A stretch of DNA of 64,000 bases from Filibacter tadaridae (GTDB lineage: Bacteria > Bacillota > Bacilli > Bacillales_A > Planococcaceae): the NCBI RefSeq assembly GCF_900609045.1, contig NZ_UXAV01000031.1:62001-126000 (forward strand). The letters are read 5' to 3'. Shown here piece after piece: positions 18,992-28,333 of this stretch. The notes under the pieces are model-generated. The model saw only the letters and a list, made by a program, of their open reading frames with translations, was not told the origin of the DNA and did no database searches. A program made the position numbers and the translations under genes. How positions within the stretch are numbered: position 1 is the first letter of the stretch; every line of letters starts with the position of its first letter.

Positions 18992-21900
18992 TCATTCTGC
19001 AAAGGGGGTTTGGATTTTCGTAGCATTGCCATTCAACACATAGTGTGCGAATCCTTTTGGCAGTTCCGTTTCTTTTCGTTCATATGCAACTGTATATAAT
19101 GTCTGCTCGGATTTCTTCATAAAGAGAAGTGCCTGGCGAACAAGTTTAAGTTCATTTGTGAATGCATCGTAGCCTTTCGTGATTTCAGCGTTATTTCCTG
19201 AAACAATGACTGTAAATCCTAAATGGGAATACTTTTTCATCAGTTTCGATAAACGATCCTGGATACCGATGTCGGCAACTTGTAAAAATCGCGTGTAACC
19301 GTCTATGACGAAATAAGAAGGCGTGATTTCAATCACTTTGCTACCTTGTTGCAAACTTTTCAGGTACTTGTTTTCTGTTTCCATAAAGAATGATTCCACA
19401 TGCGTCAACCATTCCGTCAATGTTTCCTTAGTTTCTAAATAATCGACCTTCGATTCTTCTGCAAAACTGGCTAATCCACGGTCAAATGAATCGAAGATAG
19501 CGATGAATCCTGTTTCTTGCTCAAGCAGTGTGTGTAGCATCCATTTCAACATATTCGTTTTACCGCGTTGGGGTTGACCGATTAGTAGACAATGATGCGT
19601 CTTTTTAAAGTCGATGACAACCGGTTTAACTGTTTCTTCATCCAGTCCCAGTGGTACGGAACCATTGTTTTGATTTGCTTCAATAAATGAAGGGAAATTA
19701 AAGGATGTCAATTCCAATGGCAACATCGGAATTGAATCAGGAATGTCTTCCCCTTTAAATTGTTCCTCCGTAAGCTGCACATGTTTTTTAATAGTCTCCA
19801 GTACTTCAAAATCATCTGTTCCGGAAGCTGGAAGGAATACTTGTGAAAAGTATGCATCCTCTTTTTTGATAATCGCTCTTCCAGGGAAAGGCTCCAAGTC
19901 GAATGGCACACGCCCGATAATCGTAAATGATTCAGTAGCATCCATTAAAAAGTGAACGACTTTTGTTTTCAAGCTATTCATCAGTGATTGTCTAACCGCT
20001 TGCACGCGCGTGGCAGTGATGAACAGATAAATGCCTAACGACTGACCATCGCGGCCGAATTGAATCAGCTGCATTTCAAGATCTTCCATCTCTTCACGGA
20101 TAATATCAAAGTTATCCACAACAATATAAAGAAGGGGTAATGGCTCTTTGGCCAGTTTGTTATACATACTAATAGTGCTGACCTCAGCTTGTTGGAATGC
20201 AATTTTTCTTTCTGAAATCTTTTCTTTTATTAATTTAACCAATTTTTCACGTTTCAGCTCTTCATCCAAGGTCAAATAATCGGCGGTATGCGGAAGTCTG
20301 CGAAGCGGCAGTAACGATCCGTTTCCGTAGTCCAGGATGTAGAAGTTCGCCTCTCTTGGGGTCAGTTTGTCTGCCAGCCCAAGTAATACAGTGGTTACTG
20401 TATACGATTTACCGTATCCCGGAGAGCCGAAAACGCCTAAATTTCCGTCTTTTTCCGGATAATAGTAAATCGGGGTTTGACTTTGTTTTTCAGGCTCATC
20501 TACTAAGCCTAGCGAGCATCCCTGTTGTTTCAGTAAAACACTATCAGGCTTTTCCATTCGTAAAGGAAGTGGAGGTAGCCATGGACTTGCCAACTTTTGA
20601 ATGCCCATCTCTTTTTGAGTAGCGAATATTTGAGCGGTCACCGCTTCAATTTCGGATACGCCGCTGGTTTTCTTCTTCACATTGGTTTTGATGCCGGAAA
20701 GAGGATGTAAGCCCAGATCTGTTACAATGGCTACCTCGTCTTCCCCTTCCAACGTTTCCTCCAAATAAGGCGCACCACTCCACGCAGACTGGAATAATTC
20801 GTATACTTCATTGTTCCCGACTTGTAAATAGCCACGACCGGTAATCGTAATCGATGCGGCATCGCTATTTTTCAAAATTTCTTTACTGTCTGATGCATCT
20901 TGAACTTTCAACGCAACACGAAAACGGGCATTACTCCAAATTTGTTCATCGATGATGCCGCCCGGTTTTTGTGTCGCTAAAATGAGATGAACACCAAGGC
21001 TCCGTCCGATTCGCGCCGTACTGACCAGCTCACGGATGAATTCAGGTTCTTCACTTTTCAACTCTGCAAATTCATCCGATATAAGGAATAAATGCGGTAG
21101 TGGTTCATCCGCCTTTCCTTCTTTATATAGTGTTGTGTAATCATCGATATGTGTCACGATGTATTGATCAAATAGACGTTGTCTTCGTTTCAACTCACTT
21201 TTAATAGAAGCGAGTGCGCGCATACTGAAGTTCTTACTGCCTTCAATATTCGTAATTGTACCTAGTAAATGGGGTATATTGCGGAATGGTTGTGCCATCC
21301 CTCCCCCTTTGTAGTCGATTAAAAGAAATGCCACTTCATGTGGATGGAAATGAACGGCAAGAGATAAAATGTACGTCTGTAGAAATTCACTTTTCCCCGA
21401 ACCCGTAGTCCCAGCCAATAATCCATGGGGACCATGTGCCTTCTCATGTAAATTAAGTTCAATCCGTTCCTCTTTCCCTTTAAAACCGATTGGAACGGCA
21501 AGCGACTTCGCCGATTCATTCGTCAGCCATTTACGCTTAATGGATAACTCTTCAACTTCTTTCACATCGAACAGTTCAAGGAAGCCTACAGAAGTCGGTA
21601 TTGAATTTGTCATGCCGACTTGGTGATTGAGTGTTTTCAACATCCGCGCAAATCGTTCGTCCGTTAACGGGTTATGCACATCAAGCTGAAAAGCTGTATC
21701 AGCGGCCTTTTTTTCATTGATGAGTATATCCCCTTCGCGTTCATTCACATAGCGGACGAGCGTATGAACATTTTCAGTCATCCGTTCCTGTGCTGATTCA
21801 GCGAATATAACGGAAATACCAAGCTCCTCGTGATTCTTCCCTTCCAAATATTCGAGAATGACATGCTCTGCAATCAGTGTGTAGTTGGATACGACAAATA

Positions 21901-23452
21901 AAAGATGTGGCGTGAATTTCACTTTACCTTTCATCTCATCGATATCTCTTTCACGAATGATTTCATACAGGGAAGAAAGCAATTGGTCCCGCGTTTGTTC
22001 ATTGTGTATGAACCCTTTCGCATGCATATGAGGAAGGGTAAAATGCGGCAACCACTTCATCCATTCAATATCCGCATACTCATTATTCGGGAAAATATAA
22101 ATGAAACGCGTATCATGGTAACTATGGAAAAAGGCCAGTTGTCCGATAAGTTGATGGAGTTCGCGCTTAATAATGGTTTCCTTTCCGACAAGTCCTAAAA
22201 TGCCGACTGCTAATTTAGCGGTAATCGGTGCTGAGGGGATTTCTTTGTATACGGTTTCCATTTTCTGTGACTGTTCGACCAATTCATCGATTTCTCGATT
22301 CGCAAGATCCCCTGAAGATAATTTAATTTCGTAACTTGCAGGAATTGTCCCCGTACCCAACCTAACTTCCAGAAAGTCTGGGCTTTCCAATGTTCTTTCC
22401 CATATTCGCCCTGACAGCTGTTTCGTCATGAATTTCATTTGCTCAAATGTAGGAAAGTGATAATCCAGCACTTCTTTTTGTTTTTTCGAAAGCTCGTAAA
22501 GTTCTTCTCGCATGTTTTGTAAATAGTTTTTGTAGACTCGTTGTCTTTTTTCTTCGTTTAATTTGCGACGCTTTTTATCTTTCACATATTGGATAGTGGA
22601 GGTGACGAGTGTCAGTAGAAACATTGAAATCGAAATCATAATGAATATGCCTCTTGGTATTAAAAAAGCAACAAGTCCCATAACAATCAACATGACAAGC
22701 GGCGGAGCAATGATAAGCAAAAGACCGCGGTTTGTATCTTCACTTTCCTGGCTTGGAAATGATAAGGATACTTTTTCTTCCGGCAAGTCATAATTCATAC
22801 GGGGTGTACGTCGATAATCGGGATACATGTTAAACAGTTCCGATTTCCGTGTCTCAATTATGGGAAGTTCTGTAGTGTAATCATCTACGGTGCGGAGTTC
22901 CAGAATATCCTGATCTACCAGTTTCATCTCCATGAATGCCCACTGTATGACATCCCCAATTTGTATGTATTGGTTCTTCACACACTTTTCTCCATTGATA
23001 TAGAGCGGACAACTGAAGTTTTTAGTAATCATCCAACCAGGTGCTGTTTTGTTAAGTGCAAAATGGCCCGATTCGACTTCATGGAAATGGGCCTCATCCC
23101 GATTCACGAGCGCATCTTTACTTTCTATAGCAAATGACACTTCCTGCTCATAGTCGAGAAAATAGTGTCTTGCATCGTGAAAAGCATTCGTCAAAAATAG
23201 ATGAAGACTTGTTTCTTTTTGTTCAATGACTAAGGATTCACCGTTGGAAAGTTGCCGAACAGGACCATGACCATCCTGTACGGTAAAACAGTTTCCGTCT
23301 CTTTCCAAAGTGAAATGTCCATTTGTAAATGGGTATGCACCTATCGTAACGTCATCCTCGATTTTCGAACCGATTGATAATGCCGTAAAATTGCTCTCGT
23401 CAAATTCAATTCGTTGATAATGTTCCCCGTAAAACACCCATAGCTGTAACAA
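18992..23452 (-). CDS. essC: Type VII secretion ATPase EssC (YukBA)
   Basis: Motor ATPase of the type VIIb system, 1486 residues. The N-terminus holds two FHA-like domains (about residues 1-190), then two membrane helices (GLLLIIAPPLVMLIVMGLVA and the next segment, about 240-295). Three FtsK/SpoIIIE-type ATPase domains follow, with P-loops GTTGSGKS (about 680), GSPGYGKS (about 1013) and GQPQRGKT (about 1297). The first P-loop is canonical; the others are weaker, as usual in EssC. The Walker B of domain 1 is HLFLISDEFAEL. The TTG at 23452 is preferred because AAGGTG lies 6 nt before it; a TTG at 23473 has no ribosome site. Cytoplasmic ATPase domains attach to the membrane complex and drive export of WXG100 and LXG proteins. 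Confidence 0.95.
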   Translation of the reverse strand: MLQLWVFYGEHYQRIEFDESNFTALSIGSKIEDDVTIGAYPFTNGHFTLERDGNCFTVQDGHGPVRQLSNGESLVIEQKETSLHLFLTNAFHDARHYFLDYEQEVSFAIESKDALVNRDEAHFHEVESGHFALNKTAPGWMITKNFSCPLYINGEKCVKNQYIQIGDVIQWAFMEMKLVDQDILELRTVDDYTTELPIIETRKSELFNMYPDYRRTPRMNYDLPEEKVSLSFPSQESEDTNRGLLLIIAPPLVMLIVMGLVAFLIPRGIFIMISISMFLLTLVTSTIQYVKDKKRRKLNEEKRQRVYKNYLQNMREELYELSKKQKEVLDYHFPTFEQMKFMTKQLSGRIWERTLESPDFLEVRLGTGTIPASYEIKLSSGDLANREIDELVEQSQKMETVYKEIPSAPITAKLAVGILGLVGKETIIKRELHQLIGQLAFFHSYHDTRFIYIFPNNEYADIEWMKWLPHFTLPHMHAKGFIHNEQTRDQLLSSLYEIIRERDIDEMKGKVKFTPHLLFVVSNYTLIAEHVILEYLEGKNHEELGISVIFAESAQERMTENVHTLVRYVNEREGDILINEKKAADTAFQLDVHNPLTDERFARMLKTLNHQVGMTNSIPTSVGFLELFDVKEVEELSIKRKWLTNESAKSLAVPIGFKGKEERIELNLHEKAHGPHGLLAGTTGSGKSEFLQTYILSLAVHFHPHEVAFLLIDYKGGGMAQPFRNIPHLLGTITNIEGSKNFSMRALASIKSELKRRQRLFDQYIVTHIDDYTTLYKEGKADEPLPHLFLISDEFAELKSEEPEFIRELVSTARIGRSLGVHLILATQKPGGIIDEQIWSNARFRVALKVQDASDSKEILKNSDAASITITGRGYLQVGNNEVYELFQSAWSGAPYLEETLEGEDEVAIVTDLGLHPLSGIKTNVKKKTSGVSEIEAVTAQIFATQKEMGIQKLASPWLPPLPLRMEKPDSVLLKQQGCSLGLVDEPEKQSQTPIYYYPEKDGNLGVFGSPGYGKSYTVTTVLLGLADKLTPREANFYILDYGNGSLLPLRRLPHTADYLTLDEELKREKLVKLIKEKISERKIAFQQAEVSTISMYNKLAKEPLPLLYIVVDNFDIIREEMEDLEMQLIQFGRDGQSLGIYLFITATRVQAVRQSLMNSLKTKVVHFLMDATESFTIIGRVPFDLEPFPGRAIIKKEDAYFSQVFLPASGTDDFEVLETIKKHVQLTEEQFKGEDIPDSIPMLPLELTSFNFPSFIEANQNNGSVPLGLDEETVKPVVIDFKKTHHCLLIGQPQRGKTNMLKWMLHTLLEQETGFIAIFDSFDRGLASFAEESKVDYLETKETLTEWLTHVESFFMETENKYLKSLQQGSKVIEITPSYFVIDGYTRFLQVADIGIQDRLSKLMKKYSHLGFTVIVSGNNAEITKGYDAFTNELKLVRQALLFMKKSEQTLYTVAYERKETELPKGFAHYVLNGNATKIQTPFAE

Positions 23453-23485
23453 CGTGCACACCTTCTTTTTCAATCAATTTTCAGT

Positions 23486-24826
23486 TCATGAGCCGGACTT
23501 TTCTTTATCCGCTTTTTGTTGTTGCACTTTCTTTTGCTCAAGTTGTTGTTGGTTCTTTTGCTCTTCTTGCCGCTCCTTCTGTTCTTGCTGTTTCTCTTGT
23601 TCTTCCTGCTCTTTTTCCGCTTCAAGTTCCTTCTCTCGTTGTTGTTCTTCTAGCTTTTGTTTCTCTTCTTGTTCCATTAGTTTTTCATACGCTTCGACTT
23701 CCGTATCGATTTCAGCCATAAGTTGTTGTTTCTCTTCACCCGTCAATTCCGGATCAGCTTGAATTTCTTCACGTTTTTTCAGCAAGCCGTAAGTAAGTAG
23801 TTCCCCATCTTCCATCGCTCTTGCCAAATCGACTGCTTTAGCCGCTTCCGCCCGACCAATATATATCCAGTATTTCAAATAATCCTCGTCCGTTTGCAAT
23901 GTGATATTCGCCAATACATTCTTTTTCTGTTCCTCATCCAGCTTTTCATTCGTGACCGAGGCGTGCGCCAGTTCATACAGCACAACGTATGGCATTCGCT
24001 TGACACGATAAGGGCTTAAAACTGTTACGACCTCACTATAATTTTGCAACAAATAACTTTCATGGCTATCAAGGTAGGCTTCGTTTTTCGGCTTATCGTA
24101 TAATAAATTTGAAATGGCAAATATAAGTGCGGGAATAAAAAGGATGCCGAGTCCGATAGTTAACCATTTTGTTGTTTTCCATTTTTTCTGGGGTAGCTTT
24201 ATAAACGTTTTCTCTCTTTCTTCTTGCTGTTCAAGTTGTTCTTCTATGTAGTCGAGAAGTGACTGGCTATCGGACATACCCATGATTGTTGCACCGGTTT
24301 CTTTTAACTCAAGTGTCTTATGGTATTTTATAAATTCATCGTACGTAAATGAGCCATCCACCGCTGTTGCTACAGCAGCCTTCGTTTCCAACCAGACACG
24401 TTCATCATCGTTTTCGAAAGGCGGCAAACTTTCCAGCACGCCATAATAGATGAAAGCGGAAGTCATTCCTCTGCTATACACAATATTTTCCGGACAGACA
24501 ATAAGGTTCAATCGAGGGTACGGGTGCGCATCGATTTTTTCGACAAGCTGATGGGCAAACATCCATTTTATCTTTGCATCCTCCAGATGAATTGCATCAA
24601 ATCGTTTGAACGATTCAGGTATAGTCGCAGTTACGATTAATTCGTCCTCAGTTAAAATTACTTCTTTTTCAATTTCGGGATTGACTTCTTTTAAAAAGGT
24701 GACTTCAGCACTTTTCTTCAGTCCAATTCTTTCCTTTTGGAAAATGAAGGTACTCTTTTTTTCCTCTTCATTGATATCACCACTTATGAGGTTTTTTAAA
24801 TAGGTATGTGGTTCAGTCGGCATCAT
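23486..24826 (-). CDS. essB: Type VII secretion protein EssB (YukC)
   Basis: Bitopic membrane component of the type VIIb system, about 446 residues. The N-terminal cytoplasmic half is pseudokinase-like and contains RLNLIVCPENIVY and DERVWLETKAAVATAVDG. One membrane helix lies near residue 225 (WLTIGLGILFIPALIFAISN). The extracellular part is followed by a C-terminal coiled coil made almost only of Glu, Gln and Lys. Three ATG codons in a row follow AAGGAG; the middle one (24826, 5 nt spacing) is reported, but 24823 or 24829 is possible. The highly charged tail is low-complexity and gives many false reading frames. Confidence 0.93.
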   Translation of the reverse strand: MMPTEPHTYLKNLISGDINEEEKKSTFIFQKERIGLKKSAEVTFLKEVNPEIEKEVILTEDELIVTATIPESFKRFDAIHLEDAKIKWMFAHQLVEKIDAHPYPRLNLIVCPENIVYSRGMTSAFIYYGVLESLPPFENDDERVWLETKAAVATAVDGSFTYDEFIKYHKTLELKETGATIMGMSDSQSLLDYIEEQLEQQEEREKTFIKLPQKKWKTTKWLTIGLGILFIPALIFAISNLLYDKPKNEAYLDSHESYLLQNYSEVVTVLSPYRVKRMPYVVLYELAHASVTNEKLDEEQKKNVLANITLQTDEDYLKYWIYIGRAEAAKAVDLARAMEDGELLTYGLLKKREEIQADPELTGEEKQQLMAEIDTEVEAYEKLMEQEEKQKLEEQQREKELEAEKEQEEQEKQQEQKERQEEQKNQQQLEQKKVQQQKADKEKSGS

Positions 24827-24836
24827 CATTACTCCT

Positions 24837-25076
24837 TCAAATAATTTCAATCCGGTCACCTGTTGTGACTCCACAATCAGTTAGCGTTAAATGACCAGGA
24901 AATAATTTGTTTTTATTTACGACACGTACCCAGTGTCCTTCACGGGGACTTCTTGAAATCGTTGTCGTTTGCCAGGCGATATCCAATAGCTTCTTCACTG
25001 TATAGCGATCTGATAATCTTAGGTCCAAAACAGTGCCCTCATAATTTGTAAGATCCACCGTCACTTCTATGTACAC
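24837..25076 (-). CDS. esaB: Ubiquitin-like protein EsaB (YukD)
   Basis: Small cytoplasmic ubiquitin-fold protein of the type VIIb cluster, 79 residues from a GTG at 25076. TTGGAG lies 8 nt upstream of it. The alternative ATG three codons earlier is too close to that site, and the chosen start gives YIEVTVDLTNYEGTVLDLRL, which aligns from the first residue with YukD. The end LTDCGVTTGDRIEII is also typical. In Staphylococcus EsaB affects secretion; the mechanism is not settled. It ends about 10 bp before essB. Confidence 0.92.
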   Translation of the reverse strand: MYIEVTVDLTNYEGTVLDLRLSDRYTVKKLLDIAWQTTTISRSPREGHWVRVVNKNKLFPGHLTLTDCGVTTGDRIEII

Positions 25077-25093
25077 AACCATCACTCCAATTA

Positions 25094-25132
25094 AAGAAGA
25101 GGCGTCTTCTGTGGAGAGAATGACGCCCCTCT
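25094..25132 (-). terminator. Attenuator hairpin between esxA and esaB
   Basis: Inverted repeat GAGGCGTC (25099-25106) with GACGCCCCTC (25122-25131), then a short T-rich stretch on the minus strand. It probably gives partial termination so that the secreted EsxA is made in excess over the machine proteins. Confidence 0.65.
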
Positions 25133-25157
25133 AAAGTCAATTGCTTATTCAATGGAA

Positions 25158-25451
25158 TTAGCCGCGGATTTGGCCCGCAATTTGTTGGTCTGCATCTTGC
25201 ATTGCTTGTCCAGCGCGGTTCAACTGAAGACCAACCTCACTTAAAAGTTGCTGCATATCGTGGAAATGTGGTTTAAGACGCTCATATTGCTCCGCAAATG
25301 CAGCACTGGAAGCCCCTTCCCACATAGATTGTAATTCACCAATCATGCCATCCAAACGACCGATTTGTGATGCAACTTCTCCTGATTCATGATTGTACCT
25401 TGTGGACATAGCTTCCAATTCCGCAGGTGTTACGCGAATAATTCCTGACAT
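25158..25451 (-). CDS. esxA: WXG100 secreted protein EsxA (YukE)
   Basis: Small secreted helical-hairpin protein and core substrate of the type VIIb system, 97 residues from the ATG at 25451. The turn between the helices is MWEGASSAAF, the WxG motif. The C-terminal helix carries the YxxxD/E-like export region around residue 80 onwards. GGGAG lies 9 nt upstream of the chosen ATG; an ATG three codons earlier abuts the ribosome site. First gene of the operon esxA-esaB-essB-essC-esaA-essA, so the promoter lies in 25452-25700. Confidence 0.95.
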   Translation of the reverse strand: MSGIIRVTPAELEAMSTRYNHESGEVASQIGRLDGMIGELQSMWEGASSAAFAEQYERLKPHFHDMQQLLSEVGLQLNRAGQAMQDADQQIAGQIRG

Positions 25452-26290
25452 TCCATACATCTCCCTTTTTCTTCGAATTTGGTTACATTTATAAAATAAC
25501 TGTACAAGATGACACCTGATGAAAAATTTCATCAAGCATCATTCAGAGACAGGTACTTCCGTATTCTGGATACAAGTGGAACTCGGGCACCGCACTTTAT
25601 TATCAATAGACTTTATTAATCTACTTTAGGATAAAAAGGTGTACACCATTCCCTTCTCTTATAATTACCATCCTAAAATGCCCATGTCAAAGAAACCCAA
25701 AATCTAAAAAAAAGTAGTAGTTCCTTCTTCTCTAGGTGTATTGTCACTTTCCTTATTACACTAGATAATCCCCTCATATTTTTACACTTAATCTCATAAC
25801 TTCATGCCCTTTATAATACAAATGGTTGAATCTCACGTGTTTTAATGACTATCGAATCATTTTTATACAAATTTAACTAAATAAAGTCCTGATTTCAAGC
25901 TATGTAGTATAAGTATTGACCTTTATTTCATTCGATTATTTTTCTGCTGAATGAAGTTAAATGGCATATCACGCCTCCGGTTTTTACAGACCTTGAGACA
26001 TACAGATCGTCTTAAAAATAGAATACTTAAAAGAATGTTTCGACAAATTTCGCAAAATCCGCGTTTGTGGATAACATTACTCACACTGTACCGCCTACCC
26101 ACCCTACTGTCATATAGTATATAAACAAGTTAAGCACAGGTTATCCACCATTTACTGTGGATAAACGAACGGTTGTTCCACGATACTTTATCTGATAGAT
26201 TAAAGGTACAACAACGAATCTTACCAGTGTATGTGTGCTGGTTTCATAATAGAACTAGATGTACCAATCAAATCGGAGGTGACAGAACAA
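25452..26290. other. Long spacer between esxA and sda with DnaA boxes
   Basis: About 840 bp without a supported gene, between the divergent esxA and sda genes. It is AT-rich. It must hold the type VII operon promoter and the sda promoter. Three DnaA-box-like sequences lie in its right part; no RNA gene or repeat was recognised. Confidence 0.6.
26066..26164. promoter_or_regulatory. DnaA boxes upstream of sda
   Basis: Two perfect boxes (TGTGGATAA, reverse of TTATCCACA) occur at 26066-26074 and 26156-26164, and a near-perfect TTATCCACC at 26141-26149. The last two face each other 6 bp apart. In B. subtilis, sda transcription is controlled by DnaA through such boxes, which ties replication initiation to sporulation. 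Here the boxes end about 125 bp before the sda start. Confidence 0.8.
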
Positions 26291-26419
26291 ATGAAGAAGA
26301 TGTCTGATGAATTGTTGATGGAGGCTTATGCACAAGCAATAGAGTTAAAGCTATGCCCTGACTTTATCAGTCTATTGGAAAACGAAATTCGGCAACGCTC
26401 TCTCGTTATTTGTGTATAA
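26291..26419 (+). CDS. sda: Sporulation checkpoint inhibitor Sda
   Basis: A 42-residue protein starting [20 protein letters not shown] and ending IENEIxxRSL-like ([11 protein letters not shown]). This matches Sda, which binds the histidine kinase KinA and blocks entry to sporulation when replication is active or DNA is damaged. CGGAGGTGA lies upstream of the ATG at 26291; a longer frame starting at 26231 has no ribosome site. The helical hairpin of Sda fits the sequence. DnaA boxes upstream support the expected DnaA-dependent regulation. Slightly shorter than the B. subtilis protein. Confidence 0.9.
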   Translation: MKKMSDELLMEAYAQAIELKLCPDFISLLENEIRQRSLVICV

Positions 26420-26431
26420 AGAGTGGATTAT

Positions 26432-26454
26432 TGCCCTTTATGGGCCTTTTTTTT
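26432..26454 (+). terminator. Terminator of sda
   Basis: Short GC stem GCCC-TTTAT-GGGC followed by eight T, 14 bp after the sda stop codon. Confidence 0.65.
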
Positions 26455-26487
26455 GCGTATAAATGTAGTTGATACTTGTTGAATTTG

Positions 26488-26506
26488 GTGCCAGTAACTG
26501 GCACCG
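26488..26506. repeat. Perfect 19-bp palindrome GGTGCCAG/CTGGCACC
   Basis: GGTGCCAG and CTGGCACC are separated by TAA, and another GGTGCC follows at once. There is no T run, so it is not a terminator. A related GGTGCC palindrome is found at 58567-58600. Confidence 0.7.
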
Positions 26507-26521
26507 GGTGCCTGAAAAAAA

Positions 26522-26630
26522 CAGCGAAGGCGCCTTCATAGTGGTAGCCGAAGTGATAAGACTGGCAGTGATCTTCTGCCTGGCTTATCACGGGAGGCAT
26601 CCACGAAGCGCCGAAGCGGCATTCAATGGT
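26522..26630 (+). repeat. Structured hairpin repeat E, copy 1
   Basis: About 105 bp with a long nested hairpin from 26529 to 26612. From outside to inside the pairs are GGCGC/GCGCC, TTC/GAA, GTGG/CCAC, GCC/GGC, GTGATAAG/CTTATCAC and GGCAG/CTGCC, with small internal loops. A diverged second copy at 58839 keeps the fold with compensatory changes. No coding capacity is seen. Confidence 0.8.
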
Positions 26631-26708
26631 ATCCATCATTTATAGCTTCTAATTAGTAGTAACGTTGGAAGCGCTTTTACCTTTTATCGTGTGAATCATT
26701 CAATAGAT

Positions 26709-27587
26709 TCACCACATTTTCAAAAACTGTTCGGTACGCGTACGCCCTATTTCCATGAGCTCGTTCTTCGTTTCTTCATCCAAATCAAAATCAGTCGCAC
26801 TATAATTTTCGACTGGAATGAAAACGATATTATTTTCGTGTTTTCGGGAAATATACCTGTCATCATGTGCGTTTTGCATGGTCGAAAAGAGGGCTTGGAA
26901 AAGGTCCAAAGCGTTTTTTATTTTGTGTCCCGGCATTTCTTCTTTGCTGCCACTGAGTTTCAAACCAAGCACAGGGCGTTCGTTTTTCCCGTCGCCATCT
27001 TCGAATAACCAAATTGGAAAGTTACTTAACACGCCACCGTCCACGACGATTGTTTCACCTGATTTCGCTAGCAATCGAAGAGGTTCAAAGAAAAACGGAA
27101 TGCCGCAACTCATCCGTAAAGCGCGAGCAATCGGAAACGAATCCGCATCTATGCCGTAACTCTCCAAATCATCCGGCAAGACAATCATTTTGCTGTTCGT
27201 CAGATCCGAGGCGATGAGCTTCAAAGAACCTGGCGGTAAATCAGAAAATGAGTAGACACCTTTGGCTGCTAGCTTTTCCAAAAACCAATTTTCCAATGCC
27301 TTACCTTGATATAAACCAAGTTGCCAATAAAGACGAATCCACTTCATAGATGGTAAAGGAATAATTAATCGGCGCGGATCAAGTAGCTCATTGAAATCCT
27401 GTTCATCTAGCAACCTTTCGATTTCCTTACCAGAATAGCCGGCTGCTATGAAGGACGCAAGAATCGCACCTGCGCTTGTTCCCGCTACACGTCGGAATTC
27501 ATAGCCCTTCTCCTCTAGTACCTGGTAAGCCCCAACCAATGCGAACCCTTTCAAACCACCGCCTGAAAACACTCCGTCTATTAACAG
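26709..27587 (-). CDS. Patatin-like phospholipase, probable CTG start
   Basis: Putative acyl hydrolase of the patatin family, 292 residues. The oxyanion-hole motif is GVFSGGGLKGFALVGA, the nucleophile Ser is in GTSAGAI, and the catalytic Asp is in VVDGGVLSNFP, so the Ser-Asp dyad is intact. No signal peptide; expected in the cytoplasm. The family normally begins LIDGVFSGGG. The first standard start codon (GTG at 27572) would cut this and has no ribosome site at a usable distance. CTG at 27585-27587 has GGGAG 8 nt upstream and would give the expected N-terminus; ATT at 27590 is a second choice. Lipid substrate unknown. Confidence 0.85.
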   Translation of the reverse strand: MLIDGVFSGGGLKGFALVGAYQVLEEKGYEFRRVAGTSAGAILASFIAAGYSGKEIERLLDEQDFNELLDPRRLIIPLPSMKWIRLYWQLGLYQGKALENWFLEKLAAKGVYSFSDLPPGSLKLIASDLTNSKMIVLPDDLESYGIDADSFPIARALRMSCGIPFFFEPLRLLAKSGETIVVDGGVLSNFPIWLFEDGDGKNERPVLGLKLSGSKEEMPGHKIKNALDLFQALFSTMQNAHDDRYISRKHENNIVFIPVENYSATDFDLDEETKNELMEIGRTRTEQFLKMW

Positions 27588-27700
27588 AATGACCTCTCCC
27601 TTTTTGTTGTCATTGTTTTAGTGTAGGTAAGAGAGGGGGAAAATAGAACATTTTAATGAGTGGTTTTGTTTTTTGGGGTTAAATTCGGAACGATGAATTT

Positions 27701-27746
27701 AAAAAAAGTCTCCTGCCCGAAATTAAACGGATGGAAGACTTTTTTG
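27701..27746 (-). terminator. Terminator of the small gene 27826-28017
   Basis: AAAGTCTCC and GGAAGACTTT form an imperfect stem with T runs on both sides. It is placed after the small minus-strand gene. Confidence 0.65.
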
Positions 27747-27825
27747 TAGATTTCATGCACAATTCCTTCATACACTTGTAACTTTTGAATTATTTTGCTG
27801 CGCAGCATTCGAACAATTCCGTTGT

Positions 27826-28017
27826 TCACAAGTCTACGTGATTGACCTGAGTTGATGAAGGTAGTCCTCTATCACGCACCACCAAATCGACCGATTGCAA
27901 AAAACCTTCGGATTGCATTTTTTCGATAAACTCGTTAAGTTCATTCATAAATTCATCAATCACATGATCTCTAGATTCTACGTCCTCAATTGCTTGAAGC
28001 CTTTTTTCCAACATCAT
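27826..28017 (-). CDS. Small acidic hypothetical protein
   Basis: A 63-residue acidic protein, rich in Glu and hydrophobic heptad residues in its first 45 positions (MLEKRLQAIEDVESRDHVID), probably helical. AAGGAG lies 6-9 nt upstream of two consecutive ATG codons, and a terminator follows, so a real transcription unit is likely. No family is recognised. Confidence 0.55.
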   Translation of the reverse strand: MMLEKRLQAIEDVESRDHVIDEFMNELNEFIEKMQSEGFLQSVDLVVRDRGLPSSTQVNHVDL

Positions 28018-28251
28018 TTCACGCTCCTTGTGTTTTTGTAAATAAATTATTGGCTATAGTTAGGTATACTGCTGCAATACAAGCAAAAACGTATAGTGTA
28101 CAAGGTCCTTAATTCATTTTGTAATTTTTAAAATTTCATCATGCTCTGCTACTGTCGCTTCTTCAGTCCTACGCAACTAGACTACCCCTTTTTGCTGCCA
28201 TTCTAAACATCACATCGAACGGATATCGGTGTATCTTCATAAAAAGAATAC

Positions 28252-28296
28252 TAAAAAGGAGCAAAAATACATTAAAATGTAGTTTTGCTCCTTTTC
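28252..28296 (-). terminator. Terminator of the PAS-GGDEF-EAL-PilZ gene
   Basis: AAAAGGAGCAAAA and TTTTGCTCCTTTT form a 13-bp perfect stem with a 16-17-nt loop and flanking A/T runs. It works for the minus-strand gene ending at 28334. The rest of the 317-bp spacer to 28017 shows nothing else. Confidence 0.8.
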
Positions 28297-28333
28297 GGCG
28301 TCTGGCGTGCGGGTAAACTTGTCCAGCCCCAGT

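Noticed and set aside
23454..23762. Cys/Ser-rich protein on the plus strand opposite essB
   Set aside because: It is the antisense reading of the Glu/Gln/Lys-rich coiled-coil tail of EssB.
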